A DNA stretch of 64,000 nt from NCBI GenBank assembly GCA_030429565.1, contig JAUIFE010000029.1, forward strand, positions 42,163-106,162, given 5' to 3'. This document shows, one piece after another, positions 30,889-39,360 of the stretch. The stretch is from Holophagae bacterium (lineage in GTDB: Bacteria; Acidobacteriota; Holophagae; Acanthopleuribacterales; Acanthopleuribacteraceae). Both the position numbers and the translations under genes were made by a program. The notes under the pieces were generated by a model. That model was not told the origin of the DNA. It saw nothing but the letters and a program-made list of their open reading frames with translations, and searched no databases. Numbering within the stretch: the stretch's first letter is position 1; every line of letters starts with the position of its first letter.

Positions 30889-31497
30889 TTGACGACAACA
30901 TCTCTGCAAGGATTTGGCGTGACCATTCAGGCAAACCCCCGAGCGATCCCCACCGGTGAGGATCAGGCCCTCGTGCAACGCTTTTTGGACGGTGAAGAAT
31001 CCGCTTTTACCCAAATTACAATTAAGTACCGCAAACAGGTCTACGCGGTGGCCTTCCGTTTTGCACGCAACCATGCGGAAGCCGACGATCTGACCCAAGA
31101 AACGTTTATCCGCGCTTACAAGGGTCTGGCGAACTTCCGCCAGGAAGCAAGTCTGAAGACTTGGTTACTGCGCATTTGCACCAACTTGAGCATTAACATG
31201 AAGCGTAGCGGCCGCATCAGCAAAGACAGCGGCGACGCTGTCGAAGACCACGACCACGGTGATCAGGCCCTTTCCGAAAGCCGCTTGTTGCAGCAAGAAC
31301 GGCACCAAGAACTCTACCGCGCCATCGACAAATTACCACCAAAACAAAAAGAAACCTTGCTGTTAAAAACATTCCAGGACATGACCTGCGAAGAAGTCGC
31401 TAAGATAATGAAGTGTTCGCCAGGAACGGTTAAAGCCAATGTCTTCAACGCCGTCAAAAAATTGCGGTCCCTTTTACAGGCAGGAGTGAGCCCATGA
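30889..31497 (+). CDS. ECF-type RNA polymerase sigma factor (RpoE-like)
   Basis: A 202-residue group IV sigma factor. Region 2 spans about residues 27-95 (with AEADDLTQETFIRAYKGL, the -10 binding helix), and region 4 about 140-195 (LPPKQKETLLLKTFQDMTCEEVAKIMKCSPGTVK, split here by a helix-turn-helix). The start is a TTG eight bases after GAGG. The stop overlaps the next gene by ATGA, the usual layout for a sigma factor and its antagonist. Region 4 binds the -35 element of envelope-stress type promoters; the signal here is unknown. Confidence 0.92.
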   Translation: MTTTSLQGFGVTIQANPRAIPTGEDQALVQRFLDGEESAFTQITIKYRKQVYAVAFRFARNHAEADDLTQETFIRAYKGLANFRQEASLKTWLLRICTNLSINMKRSGRISKDSGDAVEDHDHGDQALSESRLLQQERHQELYRAIDKLPPKQKETLLLKTFQDMTCEEVAKIMKCSPGTVKANVFNAVKKLRSLLQAGVSP

Positions 31498-32060
31498 ACA
31501 AACCGACGCCGCCCTACGCAAGCGAACAGGAAGCCTTTCTCGCCTACTTGGACAACCCCAATGACGCCGAAGCACGCGCCGCCGCCGGCGACTTGGTCGC
31601 CATGATGGAAGAGGTGGACCACCTCGAAGATGCCGATCCCGGACAAGCCTATTGGAACCAGTTCAATCACCGCTTACAGCAACGCCTGCAGGGAGATGCG
31701 AGCCGACCCGCACGGTGGCGCCTGCGCGCGTGGTTCAGCCAATGGCAGGCCCCGCTGGCCGTAGCCGCCATGGTCCTCATCGCGTTTATCGCTTGGTGGC
31801 CCGACCTCCAGCGCCGGCCCACACCCGAGGTCGGTCAACGTCTGGCGAGCATGAACGATCAAGAACTGGCGCTGATTGACGATCTCTTCGACCCGGGTTA
31901 TCTGGACGGCAATCTCGGTGAACTGGCCGACAACGACCTCGCCTTACTGCTCGATGTTTACCAAGAAGAAGCGCCTTCGCTGGAATTTGAGGTGGACTTA
32001 CCCAGCGAGGATACCTTTGACAGCGAAGCCTTTAAATCACTCTGGAACGCGGAGGGTTAA
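31494..32060 (+). CDS. Putative anti-sigma factor, single-pass membrane protein
   Basis: A 188-residue protein with one transmembrane helix (about residues 84-101), a cytoplasmic acidic N-terminal part and a periplasmic acidic C-terminal part. There is no zinc HxxxCxxC motif, so it is not a ZAS-type anti-sigma. The call rests on position: it overlaps the sigma gene by 4 bases and has the expected topology. The periplasmic end is dominated by Asp, Glu and Leu (LADNDLALLLDVYQEEAP), perhaps a docking site for the next gene product. Confidence 0.65.
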   Translation: MNKPTPPYASEQEAFLAYLDNPNDAEARAAAGDLVAMMEEVDHLEDADPGQAYWNQFNHRLQQRLQGDASRPARWRLRAWFSQWQAPLAVAAMVLIAFIAWWPDLQRRPTPEVGQRLASMNDQELALIDDLFDPGYLDGNLGELADNDLALLLDVYQEEAPSLEFEVDLPSEDTFDSEAFKSLWNAEG

Positions 32061-32061
32061 T

Positions 32062-32559
32062 GTGACGAAACGCCGATCTTTGATTCATATAATGTGGGGC
32101 GCGGCGCTGTGGCTCGGCCTCGCCGGCGGCAATTTCCTTCTCGCCCAACCCGGCGCCGACCTGGAAAAAATCCAGGAAACGCTGCGTTTTGTCCGTTTGG
32201 CCGAAACGCGCAAAAATTTGTCGTTTGGTGATGAAAAACTGCTCGCCCTGAACGAAATCCTCGACGGTTTTGAGGCCACCCAATTACAGCTCAAGCACCG
32301 CGAGCGCCGTCTCCATTTCCGCCTCAAGGAAGGCATGGCCGACAGCCAAAAAATGCTCAACGAATACGTGGCGATCAAGGAAGAGACCCACCAAAATGAA
32401 ATGGCCATGTGGAAAAAAGTGCGCGTGTTACTCAAACCCGATGAAGCCGTGGAATTTTTTACCTTTTACGCCGAATTCCAGCGCAAAGTGCAACAGCGTA
32501 TTCGCCAGTTGAACCGGCCCAACAAGCGACCGGGCCGCAACAACCGCATGCGCCACTAA
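32062..32559 (+). CDS. Small periplasmic helical protein (Spy/CpxP-like), third gene of the sigma operon
   Basis: A 165-residue exported protein starting with a GTG one base after the previous stop; GGAGGG lies across that stop. The signal peptide (hydrophobic about residues 9-28) ends LLAQP. The mature part is basic and highly helical, with an RRLHFRLKEGMADSQKMLNEY stretch and a very basic C-terminus. Size, location and helical nature resemble Spy/CpxP periplasmic sensors, but no LTxxQ repeat is clear. It probably senses or modulates the sigma/anti-sigma pair; this is inference. Confidence 0.65.
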   Translation: MTKRRSLIHIMWGAALWLGLAGGNFLLAQPGADLEKIQETLRFVRLAETRKNLSFGDEKLLALNEILDGFEATQLQLKHRERRLHFRLKEGMADSQKMLNEYVAIKEETHQNEMAMWKKVRVLLKPDEAVEFFTFYAEFQRKVQQRIRQLNRPNKRPGRNNRMRH

Positions 32560-32732
32560 CATTTTGCGTGCGGGCCGCCCAACAAGTCGTTTTCGCAAAC
32601 AAATCACCGCCAAGCCGTGCCTTTTCCACGCCGGCGCTTGCCCCACTCGGGCGGCTATAGTATAAGTTAAGCGATTGATAGGTTCTCCAAGCTTAAATTA
32701 GGAAACCGATTGAAAACATCGGAGTTATACAA

Positions 32733-33200
32733 ATGGGTCAACAACTTGAATTCGTGCGTTTAAATACCAGTCTTAAAGGTCTTATCAGCCGGGCCCTCAG
32801 CCAGTTCAACCGCTACGTGCGCGACGACGTCGACAACTTCCACTGGGTAGTGATTGAAGATCCCGAAACCATTGCCCGCACCTTGGAAGTACTGTCGACC
32901 GATCTGCCCGAGGACGACATTGCTGAAATCGTAACCCGTTTGCCTTACTTGATTTTGCTGTTCCAGCGTGGCGACGATACGCCCAGCATTCCCGTTGAAG
33001 CGACCCTCGCCTACCTGTCCATTCTGAACCACGCCGGGATGGTTACCATCCTGCGTCAGTGCTCCGACAGCCACCGTTTGGCCGGTATGTTTTCACTGGA
33101 TCGCCAAACTTGGAACCCGTCTATTTTCATGCTCGCCGGCGTCCCCAACCTCGACGCCCAGGAAGGCCAACCCCAACAGGGCGGCTGTTCTTTCTTTTAA
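32733..33200 (+). CDS. Hypothetical cytoplasmic protein ending CSFF
   Basis: A 155-residue soluble protein that I do not recognise. It is acidic, with helices through residues 5-95 and a Gln/Gly-rich tail (AQEGQPQQGG) ending Cys-Ser-Phe-Phe. That end resembles a eukaryotic CaaX prenylation box in layout, though Phe is not the usual aliphatic residue. The ATG is 9 bases after GGAG. It precedes hpt by 39 bases and may be co-transcribed with it. Confidence 0.6.
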   Translation: MGQQLEFVRLNTSLKGLISRALSQFNRYVRDDVDNFHWVVIEDPETIARTLEVLSTDLPEDDIAEIVTRLPYLILLFQRGDDTPSIPVEATLAYLSILNHAGMVTILRQCSDSHRLAGMFSLDRQTWNPSIFMLAGVPNLDAQEGQPQQGGCSFF

Positions 33201-33239
33201 CGGACCGAGCATTCTCTACCATCCACGGAGGCTTTGATC

Positions 33240-33770
33240 ATGCGCGGCAAAGTGACTGAAACCCTTTTATCAGCCGACCAGATCCAGCAACGCGTCGCCG
33301 AGCTCGGCGCACAAATTAACCGAGATTACCAAGGGACCGAAGTATTTGGCGTTTGCCTGCTTAAGGGCTCGTTGATTTTTTGTTCCGACCTCATTCGCCA
33401 CATCACCGTCCCACTGCGCGTCGACGTCATGCGTGCATCCAGCTACGGCGGCGGCACCGAGTCATCCGGCAGCGTCAAAATCCTGCAGGATCTCGACGTC
33501 GACATTTCCGGCAAAGACGTGCTGATTATCGAGGACATCGTCGATACCGGCCGTACTTTGCACCGCACGCTCGAACTGCTGACGGTTCGTCACCCCAAAT
33601 CGCTGAAAGTTTGCTCGCTACTCGACAAACCCAGCCGCCGCGTCGTCGAAGTCGATATCGCCTACACCGGCTTTTCCATTGAGGACAAGTTCGTCATCGG
33701 CTACGGCCTCGACTACGACGAGTATTACCGCAACTTGCCTTACATCGGGGTTCTCGATCCCAACGGCTAA
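33240..33770 (+). CDS. hpt: Hypoxanthine phosphoribosyltransferase
   Basis: A 176-residue purine salvage enzyme that forms IMP or GMP from base and PRPP. The PRPP loop is LIIEDIVDTGRTL, and the LKGSLIFCSDL segment and the C-terminal GYGLDYDEYYRNLPYIG match bacterial Hpt. The ATG at 33240 sits eight bases after GGAGG; an in-frame TTG two codons earlier is unlikely. Possibly one unit with the class IV aminotransferase gene, which begins 6 bases later. Confidence 0.95.
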   Translation: MRGKVTETLLSADQIQQRVAELGAQINRDYQGTEVFGVCLLKGSLIFCSDLIRHITVPLRVDVMRASSYGGGTESSGSVKILQDLDVDISGKDVLIIEDIVDTGRTLHRTLELLTVRHPKSLKVCSLLDKPSRRVVEVDIAYTGFSIEDKFVIGYGLDYDEYYRNLPYIGVLDPNG

Positions 33771-33776
33771 ACAGCC

Positions 33777-34544
33777 ATGGACGATTTCGCACTCTACGGG
33801 CACAGTCTCTTCGAAACCTTTTGCGTCCACGACGGCCGCTACCGCGATCTCGCGCGCCATTACCGGCGCCTGTGTGCCGGCGCGGCCGAACTCCTGCTTG
33901 AGCCGCCGCCCTGGGCCACTTTCCGCCGTCTTCTCGACGAGCAAGTCCCAAGCCACGGCGACTGGATCGTCCGGGTGACGCTGTGCCAGCTCGGCGGTCG
34001 CTGGGCCGAAACCCCCGCTTACCGCACCGAGTGCACGATTTGGACCAAACCCTACCGCGCCGATTCTCGTGTCGCACTCAGACTCCATTTGGGCGATACG
34101 CGTTTTCCCGTCGACGACCCTTGGCGCCGGTATAAATCCGGCGCGCGGCTCGGTTACCAAGTCGCCGGTCGCCACGCCAAGAACGCCGGCTTTGACGACG
34201 GGCTCATCGTTGACCTAGCCGACTTTGTGCTGGAAAGCAGCATCGCCAATCTGTGCTTCCTAAATCCCGACGGAACCTGGGTTACGCCACCGCTGAGCCA
34301 AGGTCTGCTGCCTGGCACGGTGCGTCAGCGCCTTTTGGAACAGGGCCGTCTCACCGAAGCCGCTGTGCCACTGGCGCACCTCGCCGCCATGCAAGCCGTC
34401 GTCGCCACCAATGCCGTCGTCGGGATAAAGCCCGTCAGCGCCATCGGCAGCCACGCTTACGCAACTCGAGATGCGGCCGCCTGGATAAAAACCATCACAG
34501 TGCCGCCGCTAAAACCACTGGCCGACATTAACCCGACGGGATAA
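33777..34544 (+). CDS. Class IV aminotransferase (aminodeoxychorismate lyase-like)
   Basis: A 255-residue fold-type IV PLP enzyme. The N-terminal GHSLFETFCVHDGRY block matches PabC and branched-chain/D-amino-acid aminotransferases. The PLP lysine is probably Lys120 in RYKSGARL, and the Glu of VLESSIANLCF is the expected PLP-nitrogen partner. The size fits PabC (4-amino-4-deoxychorismate lyase, folate pathway) better than BCAT, but no pab genes are near. It is 6 bases after hpt and convergent with the DUF512 gene. Confidence 0.82.
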   Translation: MDDFALYGHSLFETFCVHDGRYRDLARHYRRLCAGAAELLLEPPPWATFRRLLDEQVPSHGDWIVRVTLCQLGGRWAETPAYRTECTIWTKPYRADSRVALRLHLGDTRFPVDDPWRRYKSGARLGYQVAGRHAKNAGFDDGLIVDLADFVLESSIANLCFLNPDGTWVTPPLSQGLLPGTVRQRLLEQGRLTEAAVPLAHLAAMQAVVATNAVVGIKPVSAIGSHAYATRDAAAWIKTITVPPLKPLADINPTG

Positions 34545-34547
34545 GGC

Positions 34548-35966
34548 CTAACCAAGCGCCGGCATGGGCGTCGGAGAACGCGGCGCCGCCACTTTCTCAC
34601 CCGGCTTGGGTGGCCAGGCCAAAACGTGCTCACGCCAATCGGCGAGCACACCCAAAAGACCCGAGGCCGTATTCGGTGTCGCCACCACCGGCACTTTCAG
34701 CAACGAGGCCAAGTGTTTCGGGTAGTAGTTGTCGATCATGATCGGATCCTCTTCGGCATCTTTAAGCATCACCTGCGGTACCACCACAAATTCGCCGACA
34801 TCGCTGCCACGCAGTTGCATGATCGTGTCGCGACCGTGGACCAAACCCGCCACGGTAATCAGCGTCGGCCCGAAGGCGTCGTTGCGAATCGGGGCCACCC
34901 GCAAGGCCGTCCCAAATGATTGATTGAGCTGCTCAATGCAGCGCGTCAGAACCGGCCCAAACAAGGTACCGGTGACCAGGGTCCCTTTCAGACCGCGATC
35001 CAGCCTGAGGTCCGCCATACCGGCCTCAAAACCATCGACAAAACGACGCACCATGCCGATGCCGTTTTCCATTTGCGGGAAATCACGGTACTCGGGACGC
35101 GGCGGAATCGGCAAACCGGCCCGCAAATAGAACTCATCGCCCAGATACACCAGCGGATCGCCGTATGTGCTTTCAAAACGACGGCGATAGCCCTCACAAA
35201 AGGCGACCGTTTCGCGACAGTACTCGTCCGAAACCGGCTTTAACACCGTTAACTTGGCGCGGTGTTCGGTAATCCCCAGCGGCACCACGGCAATCGACAA
35301 ACAATAGGGATGCAAGGCCGACAACTCGTCCAGCGTTTTCCCCAGGGTCGCGCCGTCATTGACACCGGGACAAAGCACAACCTGCGCGTGAAAATGAATC
35401 CCACCGGCGGCGAAACGCTGCAAGCGCGGCAAAATGGCGCCTTGCTTCTTATTCTTTAGCATGAAAATGCGTACTTCTGGGTCCGTTGCATGCACCGACA
35501 CGTAAAGTGGGTCGATTTTCTCGCGAATAATTCGTGCCTCTTCAGCATCGTCGGTCGAAGACAACGTCGAATAATTGCCGTACATGAACGAGAGGCGAAT
35601 GTCTTCATCTTTAATAAGTAATGAACGTCGGTAACCCTTGGGGTTCTGGTCGACAAAACAGAAGACGCACTTGTTTTTACACAACATGATCTCGTCTTCT
35701 TCCAGCCCCACCCCGAAATCCGTTTCACCGTCGTTTTCGATCTCTAAATCCCAGTGGTCACCGTTTTCTTTCTCAACCACAATCGCCAACTCGGGCATGG
35801 TGATGTTAAACGAAAAACTGAGACTGTCGGGAATGGTGTGGCCGTTAATGGAAAGGATGGTGTCGCCTGGTTCAATACCGCACATATCGGCAATTGAATC
35901 CGTCGCAACGGAGCGCACCACAACGCCGCCTTTGCGTCGATGGGTGGTCCCGGGAATCCTGGCCAT
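34548..35966 (-). CDS. DUF512 radical-SAM protein with PDZ domain
   Basis: A 472-residue protein. Domains in order: a PDZ-like segment (about residues 12-70, GIEPGDTILSINGH), a radical-SAM-type cluster motif CKNKCVFCFVDQNPKG near 95-110, and the DUF512 C-terminal domain. The family is conserved in clostridia, cyanobacteria and others, often annotated as an FeS oxidoreductase; its substrate is not known. The longest frame starts with a TTG at 35978, but that codon is part of GGAGG; the ATG at 35966 is the start. Confidence 0.9.
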   Translation of the reverse strand: MARIPGTTHRRKGGVVVRSVATDSIADMCGIEPGDTILSINGHTIPDSLSFSFNITMPELAIVVEKENGDHWDLEIENDGETDFGVGLEEDEIMLCKNKCVFCFVDQNPKGYRRSLLIKDEDIRLSFMYGNYSTLSSTDDAEEARIIREKIDPLYVSVHATDPEVRIFMLKNKKQGAILPRLQRFAAGGIHFHAQVVLCPGVNDGATLGKTLDELSALHPYCLSIAVVPLGITEHRAKLTVLKPVSDEYCRETVAFCEGYRRRFESTYGDPLVYLGDEFYLRAGLPIPPRPEYRDFPQMENGIGMVRRFVDGFEAGMADLRLDRGLKGTLVTGTLFGPVLTRCIEQLNQSFGTALRVAPIRNDAFGPTLITVAGLVHGRDTIMQLRGSDVGEFVVVPQVMLKDAEEDPIMIDNYYPKHLASLLKVPVVATPNTASGLLGVLADWREHVLAWPPKPGEKVAAPRSPTPMPALG

Positions 35967-36126
35967 AGCCGCCTCCAAAACAAATTAACCGGCGCCTTCA
36001 CGGCACCAAAACGACTATTTTACCAAAACAATCGACAGGTTATCTAACAGAAAGCCACCAACAGCGGGGAGCTGTCCGTGGAGCGTGGGGGCAAAACGCC
36101 AAAAATAAAGCACGCTAAAAACAAAA

Positions 36127-36147
36127 AAAGAGCCGAAACGGCTCTTT
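36127..36147 (-). terminator. Terminator after tRNA-Pro
   Basis: Stem AAAGAGCCG / CGGCTCTTT, 9 bp with a 3-base loop. It is followed on the minus strand by a T-rich tract, 38 bases after the tRNA. Confidence 0.88.
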
Positions 36148-36184
36148 CTTTCTGTTACCTGTCCTGATGTCCAGGGGGGTTAAA

Positions 36185-36261
36185 TGGTCGGAGCGAGAAG
36201 ATTTGAACTTCCGACCTCTCCCACCCCAAGGGAGTGCGCTACCAGACTGCGCCACGCTCCG
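36185..36261 (-). tRNA. tRNA-Pro (anticodon GGG)
   Basis: A 77-base cloverleaf including encoded CCA. Acceptor CGGAGCG/CGCTCCG, D-arm GCGC...GCGC, anticodon stem CTCCC/GGGAG around TTGGGGT (anticodon GGG), and T-arm with loop TTCAAAT. Acceptor pair 1 is C-G, typical of bacterial proline tRNA. It sits just after the MerR gene on the same strand. Confidence 0.97.
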
Positions 36262-36292
36262 ACCGATGCAAGGCAGGATTATATGTAAAGGG

Positions 36293-36907
36293 TTATGGAC
36301 CGTCAAGCAATTTAATCGCACTTTCTAAACTCTTTCTTATCCCACTGATTTCATTGAGGATAAATTGCATCTCCCGAGGTTTACCGTGATTTTCTCCACT
36401 TTCATACGCGGGATCTTCTAGTTTCTTGCGTGCGCCGGGGATCGTATAACCCTCTTCGTGCAACAATCGCCGGATACAAATCACCAATTCAATGTCTTCA
36501 ACCGTGTAGATGCGATGTCCCGAACGATTTTTCTTAGGCTGGAGTTGCTCGAATTCCGCTTCCCAGAAGCGCAACACGTGGGGTTCCAGGCCGGTAATCT
36601 CACAGATATCACCCATCTTATAGAAGATCTTGCCAGGCTTGATTAACTCACGACGAATCCCCGCCGGCTTGGCGGCGCCATCGTCCCGCACCTCATCCTG
36701 AGCTTTAGGCTCTTCGGGTTCGGCCGTATCCGACGCGGCTACCGGCGGCGACGCTTCCGGCACTGCCGCCTCGTCGCTCACGCGACCTGAATCCGTGCTT
36801 ACCGCCGCATCCGCGGCGACCTCGAGCGCCGCAGGCGCCTCAGACACCTCCGCCGGTGCCGACGCGGCAACATCCTCAAACGAAAGCTGGGAATCTTTTT
36901 CGCTCAT
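36293..36907 (-). CDS. MerR-family regulator with long acidic Ala/Pro-rich N-terminus
   Basis: A 204-residue protein. The MerR winged helix-turn-helix covers about residues 95-165 (YKMGDICEITGLEPHVLRFWEAEF, split here by the wing, then SGHRIYTVEDIELV). The first 90 residues are low-complexity Ala/Glu/Pro, unlike usual MerR proteins, where the DNA-binding domain is N-terminal. No effector-binding domain follows. The layout matches the small MerR protein found after ihfA and before tRNA-Pro in many bacteria. Start at 36907 from GGGAGGGAGAG; the frame is open to 36994. Confidence 0.9.
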   Translation of the reverse strand: MSEKDSQLSFEDVAASAPAEVSEAPAALEVAADAAVSTDSGRVSDEAAVPEASPPVAASDTAEPEEPKAQDEVRDDGAAKPAGIRRELIKPGKIFYKMGDICEITGLEPHVLRFWEAEFEQLQPKKNRSGHRIYTVEDIELVICIRRLLHEEGYTIPGARKKLEDPAYESGENHGKPREMQFILNEISGIRKSLESAIKLLDGP

Positions 36908-37023
36908 GGCCTCTCTCCCTCCCGGTTGTTCTGGATAACCGTCCGGGCTCTTACGAATTCTGCCGCTGCATCGGCCAAGTTGCAACTGCTTCATGCAGAC
37001 GCGGGTCGTCGCATCACAAAATA

Positions 37024-37047
37024 AAAAGACCCCGTCGCGGGGGTCTT
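37024..37047 (-). terminator. Hairpin terminator between IHF/HU and MerR genes
   Basis: AAGACCCCG / CGGGGTCTT type stem around TCGCG, with A-rich (T-rich on minus) flank. One of two stem-loops in this gap. Confidence 0.7.
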
Positions 37048-37058
37048 ACAGCCATACA

Positions 37059-37093
37059 TTTAAAAAGCGCGATCAATGACCGCGCTTTTTAAA
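37059..37093. terminator. Symmetrical 13-bp stem-loop after IHF/HU gene
   Basis: Perfect arms 37059-37071 and 37081-37093 (TTTAAAAAGCGCG and its complement) with a 9-base loop. It lies 38 bases past the stop of the IHF/HU gene, so it is a likely bidirectional terminator. Confidence 0.82.
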
Positions 37094-37130
37094 TTTCCTA
37101 ACAGAATCAGTTGGGTCGAATAGGCGCCCG

Positions 37131-37433
37131 TCATTCGCTATCTTGGAGCACTTCCTCGCGCGCATTAACCTTGGCCTTGAGCTTTGGACTAGGCAGGAAT
37201 TGAACGCGATAACCGGCGGAGGACAAAACCTGTTTACCGGAAGGAAGCTGAACGTCGCGCACAACTTTCTTTTTCTGTTTGAACTTGCCGAAGTGAGTAA
37301 TCGTAAGCGGATCACCCGCGGCGAACGCATCTTTCATAATGTCAAGCAACGTGTTGACGTGCTGCTCGGATTCGGCCAGGGTCATGCCACCGTGCAGTTC
37401 GTGGAGTTCCTTGGCAATTTCTTTTTTAATCAC
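37131..37433 (-). CDS. Integration host factor / HU-family DNA-binding protein
   Basis: A 100-residue nucleoid protein. It has the helical dimerisation part (TLAESEQHVNTLLDIMKDAFAAGD), the HFGKF strand, the basic KQKKKVVRD stretch and the SSAGYRVQFLPSPKLK arm end. It bends DNA as a dimer. The position before MerR and tRNA-Pro suggests the IhfA role, but HU cannot be excluded. The true start is a GTG at 37433 after GGGAGG; the TTG at 37445 lies within the Shine-Dalgarno site. Confidence 0.93.
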   Translation of the reverse strand: MIKKEIAKELHELHGGMTLAESEQHVNTLLDIMKDAFAAGDPLTITHFGKFKQKKKVVRDVQLPSGKQVLSSAGYRVQFLPSPKLKAKVNAREEVLQDSE

Positions 37434-38166
37434 TGCGCCTCCCAATCAAAGGATAAGTCTCGCAAAAATATCCCCATCTAGAAGATCCTTTTTCGGAGTT
37501 TTATTGTACCAACCGGCTGATTCGGTCCAACGTGCGCCGGCCCAAATCCCGTGGTAAAGATCGCGCCAATCGGTAGCGAAGGCGACCCAACACACGCATC
37601 AGTCTCATTTCCATTCAGTTAGCAGAGCAACCGGTGAAAAAGCACTGTCTTGAAATTCTTCATGAAAAAGTTTCCACCCCAACACGCGTCATGGAAAGTA
37701 AAAACTTATCGCTGTTTTTTACCGAATACTCCGAACTTTCCGCCGACGCCCCCTCTCGTCGCCCAACCCGATGCCCCTTGTCTCCAAGCCGTTCTTGCCC
37801 GATAATAGGCTGCCTGGGTTTGCGGCGATGGCGTTGACGCCCCAGTCCGTTTTCTCACCGGGATCGGCCGTCACCGCCAACAGCCTGAAATCGCATCGCT
37901 TAACAAAGAATTGAAACGATGCGATTGACTTGGAACACCGCTGCAGTGACGCACATCGTGGTGAGCGATACGGGTGGTATCACCGGACGCACCGTCATGA
38001 CCGCAACGCGGCCGGCGCAGGACCGGGGTTATTTCACAGCTACAGCGCCGACACAATCAGATACAGGGAACCTGCGTTTCCCACGTGTTATCTGCCGCAA
38101 ATGGGTCACCAAACCCGCCCGGCAACACCAATGGTCCCGAGCCAAACCGCTCGGAAGGAGCACAGA
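37434..38166. other. Long intergenic region between divergent genes
   Basis: 733 bases with only short open frames that lack Shine-Dalgarno sites and family resemblance. A direct repeat of the core GATGCGATT/GCATCG type is near 37890-37925. Promoters for the IHF/HU gene and for map must be here. No RNA gene recognised. Confidence 0.4.
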
Positions 38167-39084
38167 ATGGGCAAGATAGGCCGCAACGATCCCTGCTGGT
38201 GTGGCAGTGGTAAAAAGTTCAAAAAATGCCACGGACCCCTGGGCGAAGACGGCCCAGTCGCCACCCGAATGAAACGACCCGACCGCCGCTTGCAAATCAT
38301 GACGCCGCAAACGCTGCCGAAAATGCGTGCCGCCTGTCGTCTTGCCGCCAACATTCTCGATGAAGTCTGCGGCAAAGTTCAACCTGGCATCACCACCCTG
38401 GATATCGACAACTGGGTTCTGGATTTAACCTTAAAAGCCGGCGCCTACCCGGCTCCCCTGAATTACCCCAAGGGTTTAACCGACCCACTGAATCCCATCA
38501 TTAAACCAGGCGGCTTCCCGAAAAACTGCTGCACCTCCATTAATGAAGTGGTTTGCCACGGTATCCCCAGCGCCGAAGACGTGCTCAAAGAGGGCGACAT
38601 CGTTAATATTGATGTCACCTGCATCCTCGACGGCTATTTCGGCGACACCAGCCGCACCGTCTACGTGGGCACGCCCTCCGACGAAGCGCGTTTGGTCACC
38701 GAAACAGCGCGCGAGTGCTTGGCCCTGGGCATTGCCGTCGTTAACCCCAAGAACCGTTTGATCGACATCGGCCGCGCTATTGAGGACCACGCCAAGAAGT
38801 TCAAGCTGGGCGTGGTTCAGGAATACACCGGTCACGGTATCGGCACCATCTTCCACGCGGAACCCCAGGTTCTCCATTACGCCAACAAAGCCAACGACGG
38901 CGAGCTGGTTCCCGGCATGACCTTTACGATTGAACCAATGATCAACGCCGGCACCTGGCGCACGGAACTGGACCAAAGCGACGGCTGGACGGTATACACC
39001 AAAGATCGCCGTCTTTCCGCCCAATTTGAGCACACGATCTTGGTCACCGACGACGGCCACGAAATTCTCACATTACCCGGATAA
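38167..39084 (+). CDS. map: Type I methionine aminopeptidase with N-terminal SEC-C zinc motif
   Basis: A 305-residue enzyme removing N-terminal methionine. Residues 5-21 form a SEC-C motif (NDPCWCGSGKKFKKCHG) that binds zinc and helps ribosome contact; the catalytic pita-bread domain follows, with metal ligands in IDVTCILDGYFGD (Asp pair), GHGIGTIFH, TIEPMI and FEHTI. This arrangement is that of the MetAP Ic subgroup. The open frame begins 79 codons earlier, but GGAAGGAG before the ATG at 38167 and the motif fix the start. A terminator follows. Confidence 0.95.
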   Translation: MGKIGRNDPCWCGSGKKFKKCHGPLGEDGPVATRMKRPDRRLQIMTPQTLPKMRAACRLAANILDEVCGKVQPGITTLDIDNWVLDLTLKAGAYPAPLNYPKGLTDPLNPIIKPGGFPKNCCTSINEVVCHGIPSAEDVLKEGDIVNIDVTCILDGYFGDTSRTVYVGTPSDEARLVTETARECLALGIAVVNPKNRLIDIGRAIEDHAKKFKLGVVQEYTGHGIGTIFHAEPQVLHYANKANDGELVPGMTFTIEPMINAGTWRTELDQSDGWTVYTKDRRLSAQFEHTILVTDDGHEILTLPG

Positions 39085-39162
39085 GAGGGTTTGCGCGGCA
39101 AGTCACCGCTTGCGGCCGCGCGCCCAATCCCAAACCGACGGTGTCGGTTACCTGTTCTCAAG

Positions 39163-39196
39163 GCGGGCGAGCTTGTCGCCCGCGTCCCGTTTTTTC
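39163..39196 (+). terminator. Terminator after map
   Basis: Arms GCGGGCGA (39163-39170) and TCGCCCGC (39176-39183), a 5-base loop, then GTCCCGTTTTTTC. Confidence 0.75.
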
Positions 39197-39360
39197 TAGC
39201 CAAACGCCCTAATCTCAGCAACTTTCACAACGCCGCAAAAGCCTGAATGCGTGCCGTTTTGTTTGCTTCGCTGTGCCGATATTTTATTGCCGGCCACCGG
39301 ATTTACTAGTAGAATTCAAGCAAAATCTGGTACTTAACGCGTTTTATCCGGGGAGAGAGC

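Noticed and set aside
37634..37837. Short plus-strand frames in the gap before map
   Set aside because: No Shine-Dalgarno sites, no recognisable domain, and competing frames of equal quality on both strands.
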